From Ligilactobacillus aviarius (GTDB taxonomy: Bacteria > Bacillota > Bacilli > Lactobacillales > Lactobacillaceae), in assembly GCF_001654615.1 (NCBI RefSeq), contig NZ_LWUD01000053.1:1-54123 (forward strand): a stretch of 54,123 bases of DNA, in the 5' to 3' direction. Every line of letters begins with the position of its first letter. Within the stretch, counting starts at the first letter, position 1. A model generated the notes under the pieces. It was not told the origin of the DNA. It did not search any database and worked only from the letters and a program-made list of their open reading frames with translations. The translations under genes and the position numbers were made by a program. Positions 37,320 through 46,213 of this stretch are shown in pieces.

Positions 37320-38960
37320 ATGGAAAACAAATTACAATCAAAAGTGGAAAAAAGGAGTAAAGCGGATCGCCTTTACTTAATTATAAAGGGGGCAATCGTC
37401 GCCTTAGGTTTTGCGGTCTTAATGTTGTTAGTTTTGACAACGTTGTTGCGCCGGGAATTTATTGCAGCCTATTCGGAATGGCCGTATGTTCATAAGAATA
37501 GTTTCCGGTTCATTCTTTGTGCTCTTGTTACAATCGTGATCATTGTAATGGGACGTAAGTTGTTAAAAAACATTGATCCGCGGCGTGCATTTTTGATTTT
37601 TGCGGGGGCCTTTTTGATTGCGGGGCTCTTTTTAGTTATCAATATGCCGACAAAGTTAAATGAAGCGGACCAGTTATTTACATTAAAAGCTGCTCATCAG
37701 ATGAATCACGGAAACTTTATTTCACTGCAATTGGATAAGTTTCACCCCTCGGTATTACCATTTGAAAAAAATCTTGGCGGATATTTGGCAATTTATCCAT
37801 TTCAGTTGGGATACGTGACTTATTTACGATTATTAGAATGTTTTACTACGAATATCCGCTTCTTTTATTTGTTAAATGTTTTAATATTTCTTCTTATTGA
37901 TTACCTTTTATATCGGATCGTAAAACTTGTTACTCAAAATAATTGGCTTGTGATGAACTGGACACTGCTTTTAAGTTTTGCGTTTTTACCAGAATTATTT
38001 TTTGTCCTGTTTATTTATGGTAATATCCCTGGTTTATGTGCATGTTTGGCAGCCGTTTATTTTGGATTAAAACTGATTATGGATGATTCCCATGGCCGCT
38101 TTACATGGTTATGGTGTGTTCTGTTATTTGTGCTTGCATATCAATTAAAGAGTAATTATCAAATTGCAGTTCTTGCATTAGGAATCGTATTTGTTTTGCA
38201 CGCTATTAAGCATCGGCGCTATAAGTTGATTGCGATGCCGCTGATCACGTTTGCCTTAATGTTGGGATCAAATAAGCTTGTTACCGCGGCTTACGAGGCC
38301 GAATCAGGACTTCATCTTTCCAAGGGACTTCCAATGATTACGTATGTAGCAATGGGATTAGAGCCGCAAAATGACCGGGGACGCGGAGCAGGCTGGTACG
38401 ATGGATACACGCTTAATGTGTATCTGGCAAACCACTTTGATTCCAAGAAAACGTCTCAGGCAGCGAAGGCCAAAATTAAGGATGAATTGAAATATTATTC
38501 GAACAATCCGCGCGAAGCAGGGCAGTTCTTTAAGAATAAATTTGTTTCAACGTGGGCTGATCCAACGTTTGAATCAGTGTGGATCGCACCGTACTTTGCA
38601 AGACCACGGACCGCAATTTTGAATAACATTTATTATGGTAATCGTTATTCAATAAAACATCCCAAAATTGTTAAGTGGTATCAAAAATCCATGAAACCAA
38701 TTTCAGCATGGTGCAATATTGTAGTTGTTACGATTTTGGTACTGGCGGCAGGATTTGTTTTATATAAAAAGACAAAGCTAAATCCATATGCTACCTTTGC
38801 GATCCTATACTTAATGGGAGGGATGGCTTTCCATCTAATGTGGGAAACCAAGAGTCAGTATGTCTTTCAGTATATCGTCTGTTTGATCCCGGTGGCTGCA
38901 ATGCTGTTAGGTGAATTTGATGATTTTGACTCAGAAGGCCCTTCTAAAAAAGAAAAATAA
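37320..38960 (+). CDS. Polytopic GT-C/GT39-like membrane glycosyltransferase
   Basis: About 546 residues, roughly eleven or twelve helices. After the third helix the external loop has NEADQLFTLKAAHQMNHG, an acidic loop motif of the kind used by GT-C and PMT-type enzymes to bind polyprenyl-phosphate sugars. A further external loop (about 345-440) has GRGAGWYDGYTL and the conserved STWADPTFESVW. Such proteins are common in lactobacilli next to YfhO-type genes and probably glycosylate wall polymers or secreted proteins. The start ATG 37320 has TAGGTGA upstream. It is divergent from the GH53 gene across a 182-base region that must hold both promoters. The substrate is not determined. Confidence 0.65.
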   Translation: MENKLQSKVEKRSKADRLYLIIKGAIVALGFAVLMLLVLTTLLRREFIAAYSEWPYVHKNSFRFILCALVTIVIIVMGRKLLKNIDPRRAFLIFAGAFLIAGLFLVINMPTKLNEADQLFTLKAAHQMNHGNFISLQLDKFHPSVLPFEKNLGGYLAIYPFQLGYVTYLRLLECFTTNIRFFYLLNVLIFLLIDYLLYRIVKLVTQNNWLVMNWTLLLSFAFLPELFFVLFIYGNIPGLCACLAAVYFGLKLIMDDSHGRFTWLWCVLLFVLAYQLKSNYQIAVLALGIVFVLHAIKHRRYKLIAMPLITFALMLGSNKLVTAAYEAESGLHLSKGLPMITYVAMGLEPQNDRGRGAGWYDGYTLNVYLANHFDSKKTSQAAKAKIKDELKYYSNNPREAGQFFKNKFVSTWADPTFESVWIAPYFARPRTAILNNIYYGNRYSIKHPKIVKWYQKSMKPISAWCNIVVVTILVLAAGFVLYKKTKLNPYATFAILYLMGGMAFHLMWETKSQYVFQYIVCLIPVAAMLLGEFDDFDSEGPSKKEK

Positions 38961-38966
38961 ATGATG

Positions 38967-38997
38967 AAAGATTGTGACATTGGCCACAATCTTTTTT
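38967..38997 (+). terminator. Intrinsic terminator
   Basis: Arms AAAGATTGTG (38967-38976) and CACAATCTTT (38985-38994), 8-base loop, T run. Lies directly after the GT-C-like gene. Confidence 0.85.
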
Positions 38998-39045
38998 AGA
39001 TATAGGTTATAATAACTAATATTGATAATCAGTAAAGGGCGAGTT

Positions 39046-41733
39046 ATGATGCATCGAAAATCGGAAAGAAAAAAGTACGGATACCTGTTAAGCTTTCTCT
39101 TTCCAAGTGTGCTACTTCTTGGACTCTATATTTTCCATCAAGTATTTCCGTTTGGAAACCGTACGATTGCAACGGGAGATATGGCTAATCAGTATCTCGC
39201 AATTATGACGTACTTTAAACATAATATTTTGCATCCACAAAACTTTTTATATTCGTATCAAGTCTCAATTGGAGGCAATTTTTTCTCGGTACTGGCATAT
39301 TATTTAATGTGTCCATTTAATTTTCTTACGCTTTTATTTCCCGAGAAATATATTCCATTATTTTATGCAATCAATACGATTGTGAATGTTGGTTTGATTG
39401 GACTCACAACGTACACATATTTAAAAAAATCAATCTTTCTTAATCAAAAATTACAACAAACGGGAACGGTGGAAAAATGGCGTCTTTTCTTAGCAACGCT
39501 TTTTCCATTTTCAGCCTTTTTTGCGAACTACATGCACTGTGTCATGTGGTCGGATGCAATTGTGCTGATGCCGCTGGTTATTTTGGGTTTGGATCGAATC
39601 TTATACGGAAATCGGAATTCAACTTGGCTTTATTGGGGAGGATTAACTTACCTCCTAATTTCTAATTACTATATCGGAGTAATTGTTCTGATCTTTTTGT
39701 TTTTGCTGACCCTATTTTGGGTGATCGATCAGCTTTGCCAGTTGAATTGGATGAAGATTTTAAAAAAGGGACTCACGGTTTTAGGATTGACGGTCGGCTC
39801 GATTTTAGGAGCAGGAGTTGTCATGTGGCCAAGTTTCCTGGCCCAGCAAAATGTTGCGCAGGCCCAAATGCCAACTAAGAATTTATTTAAGCCGGTTTAT
39901 CAATTTCAATCGTTTTGGAGTTCGCTATTAGCCGGAAATCTTGCGCCGGATGGGAAATTAGCCCCATTAATTTTTGTGGGGTTACTGGTGGTTGTTCTGT
40001 TTTTCAGCTTCTTTTTTGCTCGAAAAGTTTCACTTCGCGAGAAAGTGTTGACCGGAATTTTAACAGCGGCACTGATTGCCTCAAGTTACTTCCTGTACTT
40101 TTATATGATCTGGCATTCATTATCGATGCCGAACGGCTATGCGCAACGGGAATCATTTGTGCTGACGTTCTTTATGATTTGTGTTGCGTACCGCGGATTG
40201 CTGATTTTTGAAAATCATTCGCCACTAAAGGTATTATTACCAATTATTGCGGCAATGGCAGTGCTGACTTTTGGCTTGCAAGGAATGGAACCTGGGTTGT
40301 TTCAACGCGATCAAGCGCTCCAAATTGTCCTGATCCTTGTGATTTTTGGAATTGGATTCAGTTTGATGATGAACCGAATTTCGGCCGGAATGTGGCTTGC
40401 GATGGGCGTTAGTTTGGTAAATGTTCTGGCCTATAACTCCCAGATTCAAACCCAGGATTTTAATGTGGTCCCGAATAATGCCTATTCAAAAGTTGTTAGT
40501 GAAAACCAAACAGTCTTTAATGCGTTGAAACAGTACGACCATTCGTTTTACCGGGTGGGAACGACTGCTCAGATCAACGAGTGCGATCCGTTGTTATATG
40601 GGTATAATGGCGTCCAAACTTATTTGTCGCAACAACCAACTTCTGAAACGGATTATTTATCGGCGTTAGGTTTTTATCAAAAACAAGGATGGATTCGCTG
40701 GAGTGCTTTTAATAATGGTTCGACCGGGATGATCAATGATATGTTGGGAATCAAATATATCGTTAAGTCGGATAATTCGATTTTGAAGGCCACTGAGCAA
40801 ATCAAGTCCATGCCGACGTACAATAACCAGGCGAACGTTCCGGCTTTGAAACCGGTCTTGGAAAATAAACATACGGTGGTTTATCAAAATTCCAATGCCT
40901 TTCCGCTAGTTTTTGGTGCCTATGATGGGCATGGTCATGATTCTGTATTTAATGGCAAGTATGCATATGTTCCGGAAAGTAATCCATTTATTGCATATGG
41001 ATGGATGTTTAAACGGTTAAGCGGGAAGCAATGGCTGTATGGAACCCAACCAGGATTTAAGCTGATTGCGCGAAAGCATGCTAAAACGGCTTCTGCTCAA
41101 GGATATTTAAATAGTAGTGGGGACGTTTACTGTTACATTACAAAGCCGCAAAATGTGATTCCGGGAAATCAGCAATATCTTCCAATTGAAGTTAATGGAC
41201 GGGAAGTTGCCCGTTACAGTAACCGTAATGTTTATGGTGAAAATGGCGTTATTTACCTTGGACATTTCAAGAAGGGCAATCATTTAAACATTCAAATTAA
41301 AAATGCTGAAAAAGACCCGACATTACCTAAAGATAAAATCTACGTTGCAGTTGAAAATCAGCCGATGCTGCATCAAATTCGAAAGGACGCAGTAACCGGG
41401 ATTGGAAAAATCATCGTTAATGGTCCGCAAATCAAAATGAATACGACGGCAGCATTTAAACGGCATATTTTGATTGCTTCAGTTCCGTATGATAAGGCTT
41501 GGAAAGCAACGGTTGACGGCCATCCAGTCAAGGTAAGAAAAGCATTGGATGGATTAGTTGCAATTAAAGTAACTCCAGGAAAACATAACATTCAATTTAA
41601 TTATGTTGTTCCAGGATTGAAAATTGGAACAATTGTAAGTTTAATTGCAATTTTGACAATGATTATTCTTGAACTTTTTAAGTTTTACGGTTTAAAGAAG
41701 TTTCATCAAATGCCCAGCCATAAAAAACATTAA
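39046..41733 (+). CDS. YfhO-family membrane glycosyltransferase
   Basis: About 895 residues. Twelve to fourteen helices fill the first half and a last helix lies near the C-terminus (GLKIGTIVSLIAILTMI), with a large external domain of about 360 residues between them. The first external loop has TIATGDMANQYLAIMTYF and SYQVSIGGNF, the characteristic YfhO opening. The external domain ends with SVPYDKAWKATVDGHPVKV and TPGKHNIQFNYVVPG, also standard. In Bacillus and Listeria, YfhO-type proteins glycosylate lipoteichoic or wall teichoic acids from lipid-linked sugars; the same is a fair inference here. ATG 39046 is preferred since AAAGGG lies 7-12 bases before it, and the upstream in-frame codons have no ribosome site. 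It is a single-gene unit between two terminators. Confidence 0.82.
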   Translation: MMHRKSERKKYGYLLSFLFPSVLLLGLYIFHQVFPFGNRTIATGDMANQYLAIMTYFKHNILHPQNFLYSYQVSIGGNFFSVLAYYLMCPFNFLTLLFPEKYIPLFYAINTIVNVGLIGLTTYTYLKKSIFLNQKLQQTGTVEKWRLFLATLFPFSAFFANYMHCVMWSDAIVLMPLVILGLDRILYGNRNSTWLYWGGLTYLLISNYYIGVIVLIFLFLLTLFWVIDQLCQLNWMKILKKGLTVLGLTVGSILGAGVVMWPSFLAQQNVAQAQMPTKNLFKPVYQFQSFWSSLLAGNLAPDGKLAPLIFVGLLVVVLFFSFFFARKVSLREKVLTGILTAALIASSYFLYFYMIWHSLSMPNGYAQRESFVLTFFMICVAYRGLLIFENHSPLKVLLPIIAAMAVLTFGLQGMEPGLFQRDQALQIVLILVIFGIGFSLMMNRISAGMWLAMGVSLVNVLAYNSQIQTQDFNVVPNNAYSKVVSENQTVFNALKQYDHSFYRVGTTAQINECDPLLYGYNGVQTYLSQQPTSETDYLSALGFYQKQGWIRWSAFNNGSTGMINDMLGIKYIVKSDNSILKATEQIKSMPTYNNQANVPALKPVLENKHTVVYQNSNAFPLVFGAYDGHGHDSVFNGKYAYVPESNPFIAYGWMFKRLSGKQWLYGTQPGFKLIARKHAKTASAQGYLNSSGDVYCYITKPQNVIPGNQQYLPIEVNGREVARYSNRNVYGENGVIYLGHFKKGNHLNIQIKNAEKDPTLPKDKIYVAVENQPMLHQIRKDAVTGIGKIIVNGPQIKMNTTAAFKRHILIASVPYDKAWKATVDGHPVKVRKALDGLVAIKVTPGKHNIQFNYVVPGLKIGTIVSLIAILTMIILELFKFYGLKKFHQMPSHKKH

Positions 41734-41740
41734 AGATTAA

Positions 41741-41771
41741 AAAAGCCGATTTAGGAATCGGCTTTTTTTTG
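41741..41771 (+). terminator. Intrinsic terminator of the YfhO gene
   Basis: AGCCGATT (41744-41751) against AATCGGCT (41756-41763), 4-base loop, eight or nine T. Confidence 0.9.
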
Positions 41772-41815
41772 TTACAATAAATGTTGATATGTAAAAAAAC
41801 GAGTGAGAGGAGACC

Positions 41816-43981
41816 ATGATGGAAAAGAAACGTTTTAAAATGTATAAAGCAGGGAAGAAGTGGGTCTTTGCCCCAATCGTTTTCTTCGGATTAACGGCTC
41901 TTGGGACCACTTCGGCATCTGCTGACACGGTTCAATCTGCTACGCCATTTTCTTCAAGCCAACAACAGATTCAATCAACCAATGATGAAAAACAACAAGC
42001 AATTCAATCATCATCAGTTTCATTAACAAGCAGTTCAAGCAATTCAGAAAAGACGGTTAGTTCAAGTAATAGTCAACCAGTTGCAACCGTAAAAAGTAAT
42101 GAAGTTTCAAACGTTAAAAATCAAGTTTCAACAGCTTCAACTTCGGCTAAGACTTCAACTCCAGTTGAAAGTGTTCAATCAGCAAAGCGGGAATCTTCAA
42201 GTTCCCAAGCAAAAACAAGTGTTAGTTCATCACCTGCAAAGGTTCAAGTAATGAATTTTGCGGTTCAACCGGCACAATCAACAGCCGCAACTTCGAAGAC
42301 AAATAGCCAAGCGGCTAAGAGTAATTCAAAGGAAACTTCAAAAGTTGCGCAATCAGCTTCAGTAAAGGCTGCTAAGAGCAGTTCGCAATCAGTTTCAAGC
42401 TCGATCAAGTCATCCGTTGCAAGTACACCGGTTGAAAAGACAATTCAAAATGAAAACTCAGCCGTTAAGAATTCACCTTCAGTTTCAAATGATTCAAACA
42501 TGAAGGTCAGTCAAGCAACACCCGTTAACTTGACTCCTGCAAATGATGCTCAGTTGAAGCAAAGTACACCAGCTGAAGTTTCAAATGTAAAGGCAACGAC
42601 GAATTCAACAAGTACGACTCAAGCGGCAACGCAAACTCAACGAGTTATGCCGGTTTCCTTTGCCGCATCAGGGACACCGTACATCGATATTAGTCAAAAT
42701 CAAGGCTATGTAACTCCTGATACAGTTGATATTTCAAGTTATCAACCAAATATGTCAGTTAGTGATTTCCAACAATTAAAGAAGTATGGGATTAAGAACG
42801 TAATCGTTAAAACATCTCAATATAGTGATTATGTTAACCCATATGCTACTCAACAAATTCAAAATGCTGAAGCAGCAGGATTAAACGTTGCAGTTTATCA
42901 CTATGCCGGGTTTGCTAATCCAGCTCAAGCAACTCAAGAAGCTGACTATCTTGCAGGAGTTCTTCAAAAGTTAAATGTTCCTAAAGATATGGCAGTAATT
43001 TGTGACTTGGAATCAAGCTATACGAAGAATAGCCAAGTTGGTTCATCATTAAGTGCTTTCTGGAAAGAATTAGGCAATAAGGGATATAAAAATCAAGTTC
43101 TTTATACATACGAAAGTTATGCAAGTCAATATCCACAAGTGCTAAATACAATTTCACATAATAAGATTTGGATGGCTCAATATCCATACTCACCAACGAA
43201 CTATTGGAACAGTCAATATGGAGCATGGCAATACAATGATGACGGTCATTGCCCAGGAATCAGTTACACATTTGACCTGAGTCATTGCTATAACCCAAGT
43301 ATTTTTGCGCGTGGCGGTCAAGCTGCATTGAATGGGCAACAATTTGTAAATGGTCACTGGCAATTCTACAAGAACGGTCAAGCCGTAAGAAACCAATACG
43401 TTTGGATCGGCAACCAAAACAAAGAAGTTTACTATGACGGCAATGGCAACATGGTTTACGGTCAACAAAATATTAACGGCCACTGGCAATACTTTGATAC
43501 TGTAACGGGTGCGCAAGCTAAGAGCCAATATGTTTGGATCGCAAATCAAAACAAAGAAGTCTACTATGACGGCTTAGGTAACATGGTTTATGGCCAACAA
43601 AAGATCAACGGCAAGTGGCAATACTTTGACACTGTAACGGGTGCGCAAGTTAAGAACCAATACGTCTGGATCGGTAACCAACACAAGGAAGTTTACTATG
43701 ATGGCTTAGGCAATATGGTCTATGGTCAACAAATGATCAATGGTCATTGGCAATACTTTGATCCGGTAACGGGTGCGCAAGCCAAGAACCAATATGTTTG
43801 GATTGCAAATCAAAACAAAGAAGTTTACTACAATGGCGTTGGGAACATGGTTTACGGCTGGCAAGTCATTGATGGTCATAAACAATACTTTGATCCGGTA
43901 ACGGGTGCGCAAGTTAAAAACACAACAATTACGATCGATGGTAAGAAGTACACCTTTGATCGGATTGGAAATTTGATTTAG
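41816..43981 (+). CDS. KxYKxGKxW GH25 muramidase with YG repeats
   Basis: Secreted lysozyme-type enzyme cutting the N-acetylmuramic acid to N-acetylglucosamine bond of peptidoglycan. 721 residues: KMYKAGKKW at 8-16, cleavage after ASA (36), a long Ser/Thr-rich low-complexity linker with NFAVQ at 147-151, the GH25 barrel (about 282-500), and five YG repeats to the end. GH25 marks are VDISSYQP at the first strand and CDLESS with Asp397 and Glu399, followed by WMAQYPYSP and WQYNDDG. It is the only one of the three wall- or galactan-cutting YG-repeat enzymes here with an intact reading frame. ATG 41816 (or 41819) has GAGAGGAG upstream. Probably acts in wall turnover or separation and is held at the surface by the repeats. 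Confidence 0.92.
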   Translation: MMEKKRFKMYKAGKKWVFAPIVFFGLTALGTTSASADTVQSATPFSSSQQQIQSTNDEKQQAIQSSSVSLTSSSSNSEKTVSSSNSQPVATVKSNEVSNVKNQVSTASTSAKTSTPVESVQSAKRESSSSQAKTSVSSSPAKVQVMNFAVQPAQSTAATSKTNSQAAKSNSKETSKVAQSASVKAAKSSSQSVSSSIKSSVASTPVEKTIQNENSAVKNSPSVSNDSNMKVSQATPVNLTPANDAQLKQSTPAEVSNVKATTNSTSTTQAATQTQRVMPVSFAASGTPYIDISQNQGYVTPDTVDISSYQPNMSVSDFQQLKKYGIKNVIVKTSQYSDYVNPYATQQIQNAEAAGLNVAVYHYAGFANPAQATQEADYLAGVLQKLNVPKDMAVICDLESSYTKNSQVGSSLSAFWKELGNKGYKNQVLYTYESYASQYPQVLNTISHNKIWMAQYPYSPTNYWNSQYGAWQYNDDGHCPGISYTFDLSHCYNPSIFARGGQAALNGQQFVNGHWQFYKNGQAVRNQYVWIGNQNKEVYYDGNGNMVYGQQNINGHWQYFDTVTGAQAKSQYVWIANQNKEVYYDGLGNMVYGQQKINGKWQYFDTVTGAQVKNQYVWIGNQHKEVYYDGLGNMVYGQQMINGHWQYFDPVTGAQAKNQYVWIANQNKEVYYNGVGNMVYGWQVIDGHKQYFDPVTGAQVKNTTITIDGKKYTFDRIGNLI
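43320..43978 (+). repeat. C-terminal YG repeats of the GH25 gene
   Basis: Five units (four full, one partial first unit) ending with TITIDGKKYTFDRIGNLI, the same closing half unit as both GH70 proteins. Confidence 0.85.
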
Positions 43982-43994
43982 TTTAATAAAAAAT

Positions 43995-44028
43995 GAGGTG
44001 TGACATTATGTTGCACCTCTTTTCTTTT
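43995..44028 (+). terminator. Intrinsic terminator of the GH25 gene
   Basis: GAGGTGTGAC (43995-44004) against GTTGCACCTC (44010-44019) with two wobble pairs and a broken T run. Confidence 0.75.
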
Positions 44029-44078
44029 GCTAAATAATTAACTATAATTAAAAAAGCTGATGTTAAGGAGAGTGTAAA

Positions 44079-45119
44079 ATGACGAAGATTTTAGTAACAG
44101 TTCAAGAACAAACGAGCCAAGCGAATACAGCAGGCTCAAAGGCCAAAGATGACATTATTACGATTGCAAAGGATCAAGGCTACCAAAGTATCGTGGTTGA
44201 AAATCCGCAAGGGAAGAAGGCCCGGTTGGCATACCTTTTTAAAGCAATCAGTGGTCAGCTAAAGTCATTTTACAAACTTGATCCGGAATTAATTATCTTT
44301 CAGTATTCTGGATATAATCGGTTTATGAGTTATATTGCATTGCACGAACTGAAAAAATACAATAATTGTCCGTTTTATTTGTTGGTTCACGATGTTAAGA
44401 CTTTGCGGACCAATGAAACGACGAAATTAAACCAGGGCGACTTTTCTAAAAATGAGATCAAGCTTTTTAATAAGTTTGACGGGTTGATCGTTCATAACGA
44501 AAAAATGAAAAAGTGGCTGCAAGACAATGGAGTCAAAGTTCCAATGATTTCCCTTGAAATCTTTGACTACATTAACCCGCAACCAATCAATGAAATGCAG
44601 AACTTTGACAAGAACGTTAACTTTGCGGGTAATTTATATAAGCCAGTCTTTTTAACAAAGCTGAATACGAAGACCAAGTTTGTTGTTTATGGCGTTAATC
44701 CATTAAAATACGGTGATTCGATCGACTATCGCGGCAGTAAGACGCCTGAAGAGATTCCTGCTTTCTTAAATGAAGACTTTGGCCTTGTTTGGGATGGCGA
44801 ATCACTGACCGAGTGTTCCGGAATCGATGGAAATTATATGCGGTATAACAACCCGCATAAAACATCACTTTATTTGAGTTCAGGGATCCCAGTCATTACG
44901 TGGAGTCAGGCAGCGATTGCCGACTTTATTAAACAGCACAATGTTGGAATCGTAATTGATGATTTGAATCAGATCGATGATGTGCTGGCAAACGTAACGA
45001 AGGATCAGTACTTAGAACTGAAACATAATGCCGAAAAATTAGCAACTAAATTACGTGATGGCTTTTATACAAAGACGGCTTTACGTAAAGTTGAGAATTT
45101 AGCACATCAGAATAATTAA
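44079..45119 (+). CDS. Gtf3/galactofuranosyltransferase-like glycosyltransferase B
   Basis: About 346 residues, clear paralogue of the enzyme at 14008-15009, sharing NTAGSKAKDDII near the start, LVHDVKTLR in the middle and GLVWDGESLTECSG plus YNNPHKTSLYLSSGIPVI in the donor-binding half. Cytoplasmic, no signal peptide or membrane helix. The family covers UDP-galactofuranose transferases and Gtf3, the second-step glucosyltransferase on serine-rich adhesins. It follows the GH25 gene directly and AAGGAGA precedes ATG 44079. The two copies flank the block of five KxYKxGKxW genes, so they might glycosylate the Ser-rich linkers of those proteins, or act in a wall polysaccharide with glf. Neither role is shown by the sequence. 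Confidence 0.78.
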   Translation: MTKILVTVQEQTSQANTAGSKAKDDIITIAKDQGYQSIVVENPQGKKARLAYLFKAISGQLKSFYKLDPELIIFQYSGYNRFMSYIALHELKKYNNCPFYLLVHDVKTLRTNETTKLNQGDFSKNEIKLFNKFDGLIVHNEKMKKWLQDNGVKVPMISLEIFDYINPQPINEMQNFDKNVNFAGNLYKPVFLTKLNTKTKFVVYGVNPLKYGDSIDYRGSKTPEEIPAFLNEDFGLVWDGESLTECSGIDGNYMRYNNPHKTSLYLSSGIPVITWSQAAIADFIKQHNVGIVIDDLNQIDDVLANVTKDQYLELKHNAEKLATKLRDGFYTKTALRKVENLAHQNN

Positions 45120-45120
45120 A

Positions 45121-45156
45121 AAATGATGTTGGAATTTTTTTCCAACATCATTTTTT
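45121..45156. terminator. Bidirectional intrinsic terminator
   Basis: AAATGATGTTGGA (45121-45133) against TCCAACATCATTT (45141-45153), 7-base loop, A run before and T run after. It starts right after the stop of one gene and touches the stop of the convergent gene, serving both. Confidence 0.9.
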
Positions 45157-46036
45157 AGTCGTTATGATAGTAATGATTTAGTTTTTGAATCAACTCGGTT
45201 GAATATTCGGGTTCAAATTTACGGGCAAATTGATAATCGGGATTTTGAGTAATCAATTCAAAGTCACGGTTATCAAGATTTGCCGGCCAGCCGCCATTTT
45301 GATGCTCCCATTTGACGTACCGATGGAAGTCATTTACGATTCGCGACTGGAATTGAGGATGATTGCACAAAATTGTTTGGACCCAGAATTCATCCGAGAA
45401 TGCACCGGTCTTGAGCATTTTAATAAATTCCGGGTGGTTATCCATGTAATCAATACAATATTGGGCTGCATCGCGCGGCAAGTCGCACCAGTTAGCGCCG
45501 TGATAAAGTTCTAAGTTGATTCCAAGTTTCTTGAGTTTATTAACATGGAACAACATTTGACCATACAGTAAGAAACGATGGTAGAATTTACCGAAGAACG
45601 TTCGCCGGTTCACGGTGTCGTAGTTGAAGTAGAACTTTTGCCACCATTCAGGTAATTCGTTAGTGATCCGGTATTCACTTGCTTTGTGGTAAACACAATA
45701 AATATGGTCATTATTTTCGTAAAAGTTGTATAGGTCGTCAATGTTCATTACCGGCCAGTCTTGCCCTGAAATTAAATGAACGTGGGTGATTTGCGGATTA
45801 CTTAAAGCGAGTTTCATTAATCGAAAAGCAGCTTCGCCAATTGACCATCCGCCCCAGTGGACCTCAATTTCTGAAATGTAATGAATTGAGTTTTTTTGCA
45901 GCCACTCAACTTGTTGAGCGGTCAGTTTGTATTTTTTATCAAAATGAATGTAAATTTCAAATTTCCGTTGCAGCAACTTTGAAAGCTGGGCAACCTGATC
46001 AAAATTCTTATGAGCTAAGATTAAAACAGCTTGCAT
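45155..46036 (-). CDS. GT14 core-2/I-branching-like glycosyltransferase
   Basis: About 293 residues, cytoplasmic. Opens MQAVLILAHKNFDQVAQL and carries the set seen in bacterial core-2/I-branching N-acetylglucosaminyltransferase-like proteins: FEIYIHFDKK, HLISGQDWPV, YHGANWCDLPRDAAQY, and SDEFWVQTILCNHPQF with the acidic pair expected at the catalytic base. Such proteins are metal-independent GT-A enzymes; in Gram-positive bacteria they sit in capsule, exopolysaccharide or wall-glycan clusters and add branching sugars. The start at 46036 has AAAGAGGG on the minus strand before it. It is divergent from the transporter gene. The exact sugar is unknown; N-acetylglucosamine or xylose are both used in the family. 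Confidence 0.85.
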   Translation of the reverse strand: MQAVLILAHKNFDQVAQLSKLLQRKFEIYIHFDKKYKLTAQQVEWLQKNSIHYISEIEVHWGGWSIGEAAFRLMKLALSNPQITHVHLISGQDWPVMNIDDLYNFYENNDHIYCVYHKASEYRITNELPEWWQKFYFNYDTVNRRTFFGKFYHRFLLYGQMLFHVNKLKKLGINLELYHGANWCDLPRDAAQYCIDYMDNHPEFIKMLKTGAFSDEFWVQTILCNHPQFQSRIVNDFHRYVKWEHQNGGWPANLDNRDFELITQNPDYQFARKFEPEYSTELIQKLNHYYHND

Positions 46037-46174
46037 AAGGGATCCCTCTTTATTCCTTTAAATCATAAAGCGATTTTAGCACAAGTGAAATTGAATTACT
46101 ATTTGATTTGGAAGTAAGTTGCAATAAATTTAGATAAATATTTGAAAAAGATTAAAAATAAATTAAAATCGTGC

Positions 46175-46180
46175 TATAAT
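46175..46180 (+). promoter_or_regulatory. Extended -10 promoter of the YjeM-like gene
   Basis: TGCTATAAT at 46172-46180 is a consensus extended -10; the -35 position (46152-46157, TTAAAA) is weak, as is usual with an extended -10. Confidence 0.6.
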
Positions 46181-46213
46181 ATAGAAAATTTAATCAGATA
46201 AGGAATGGTTTTA

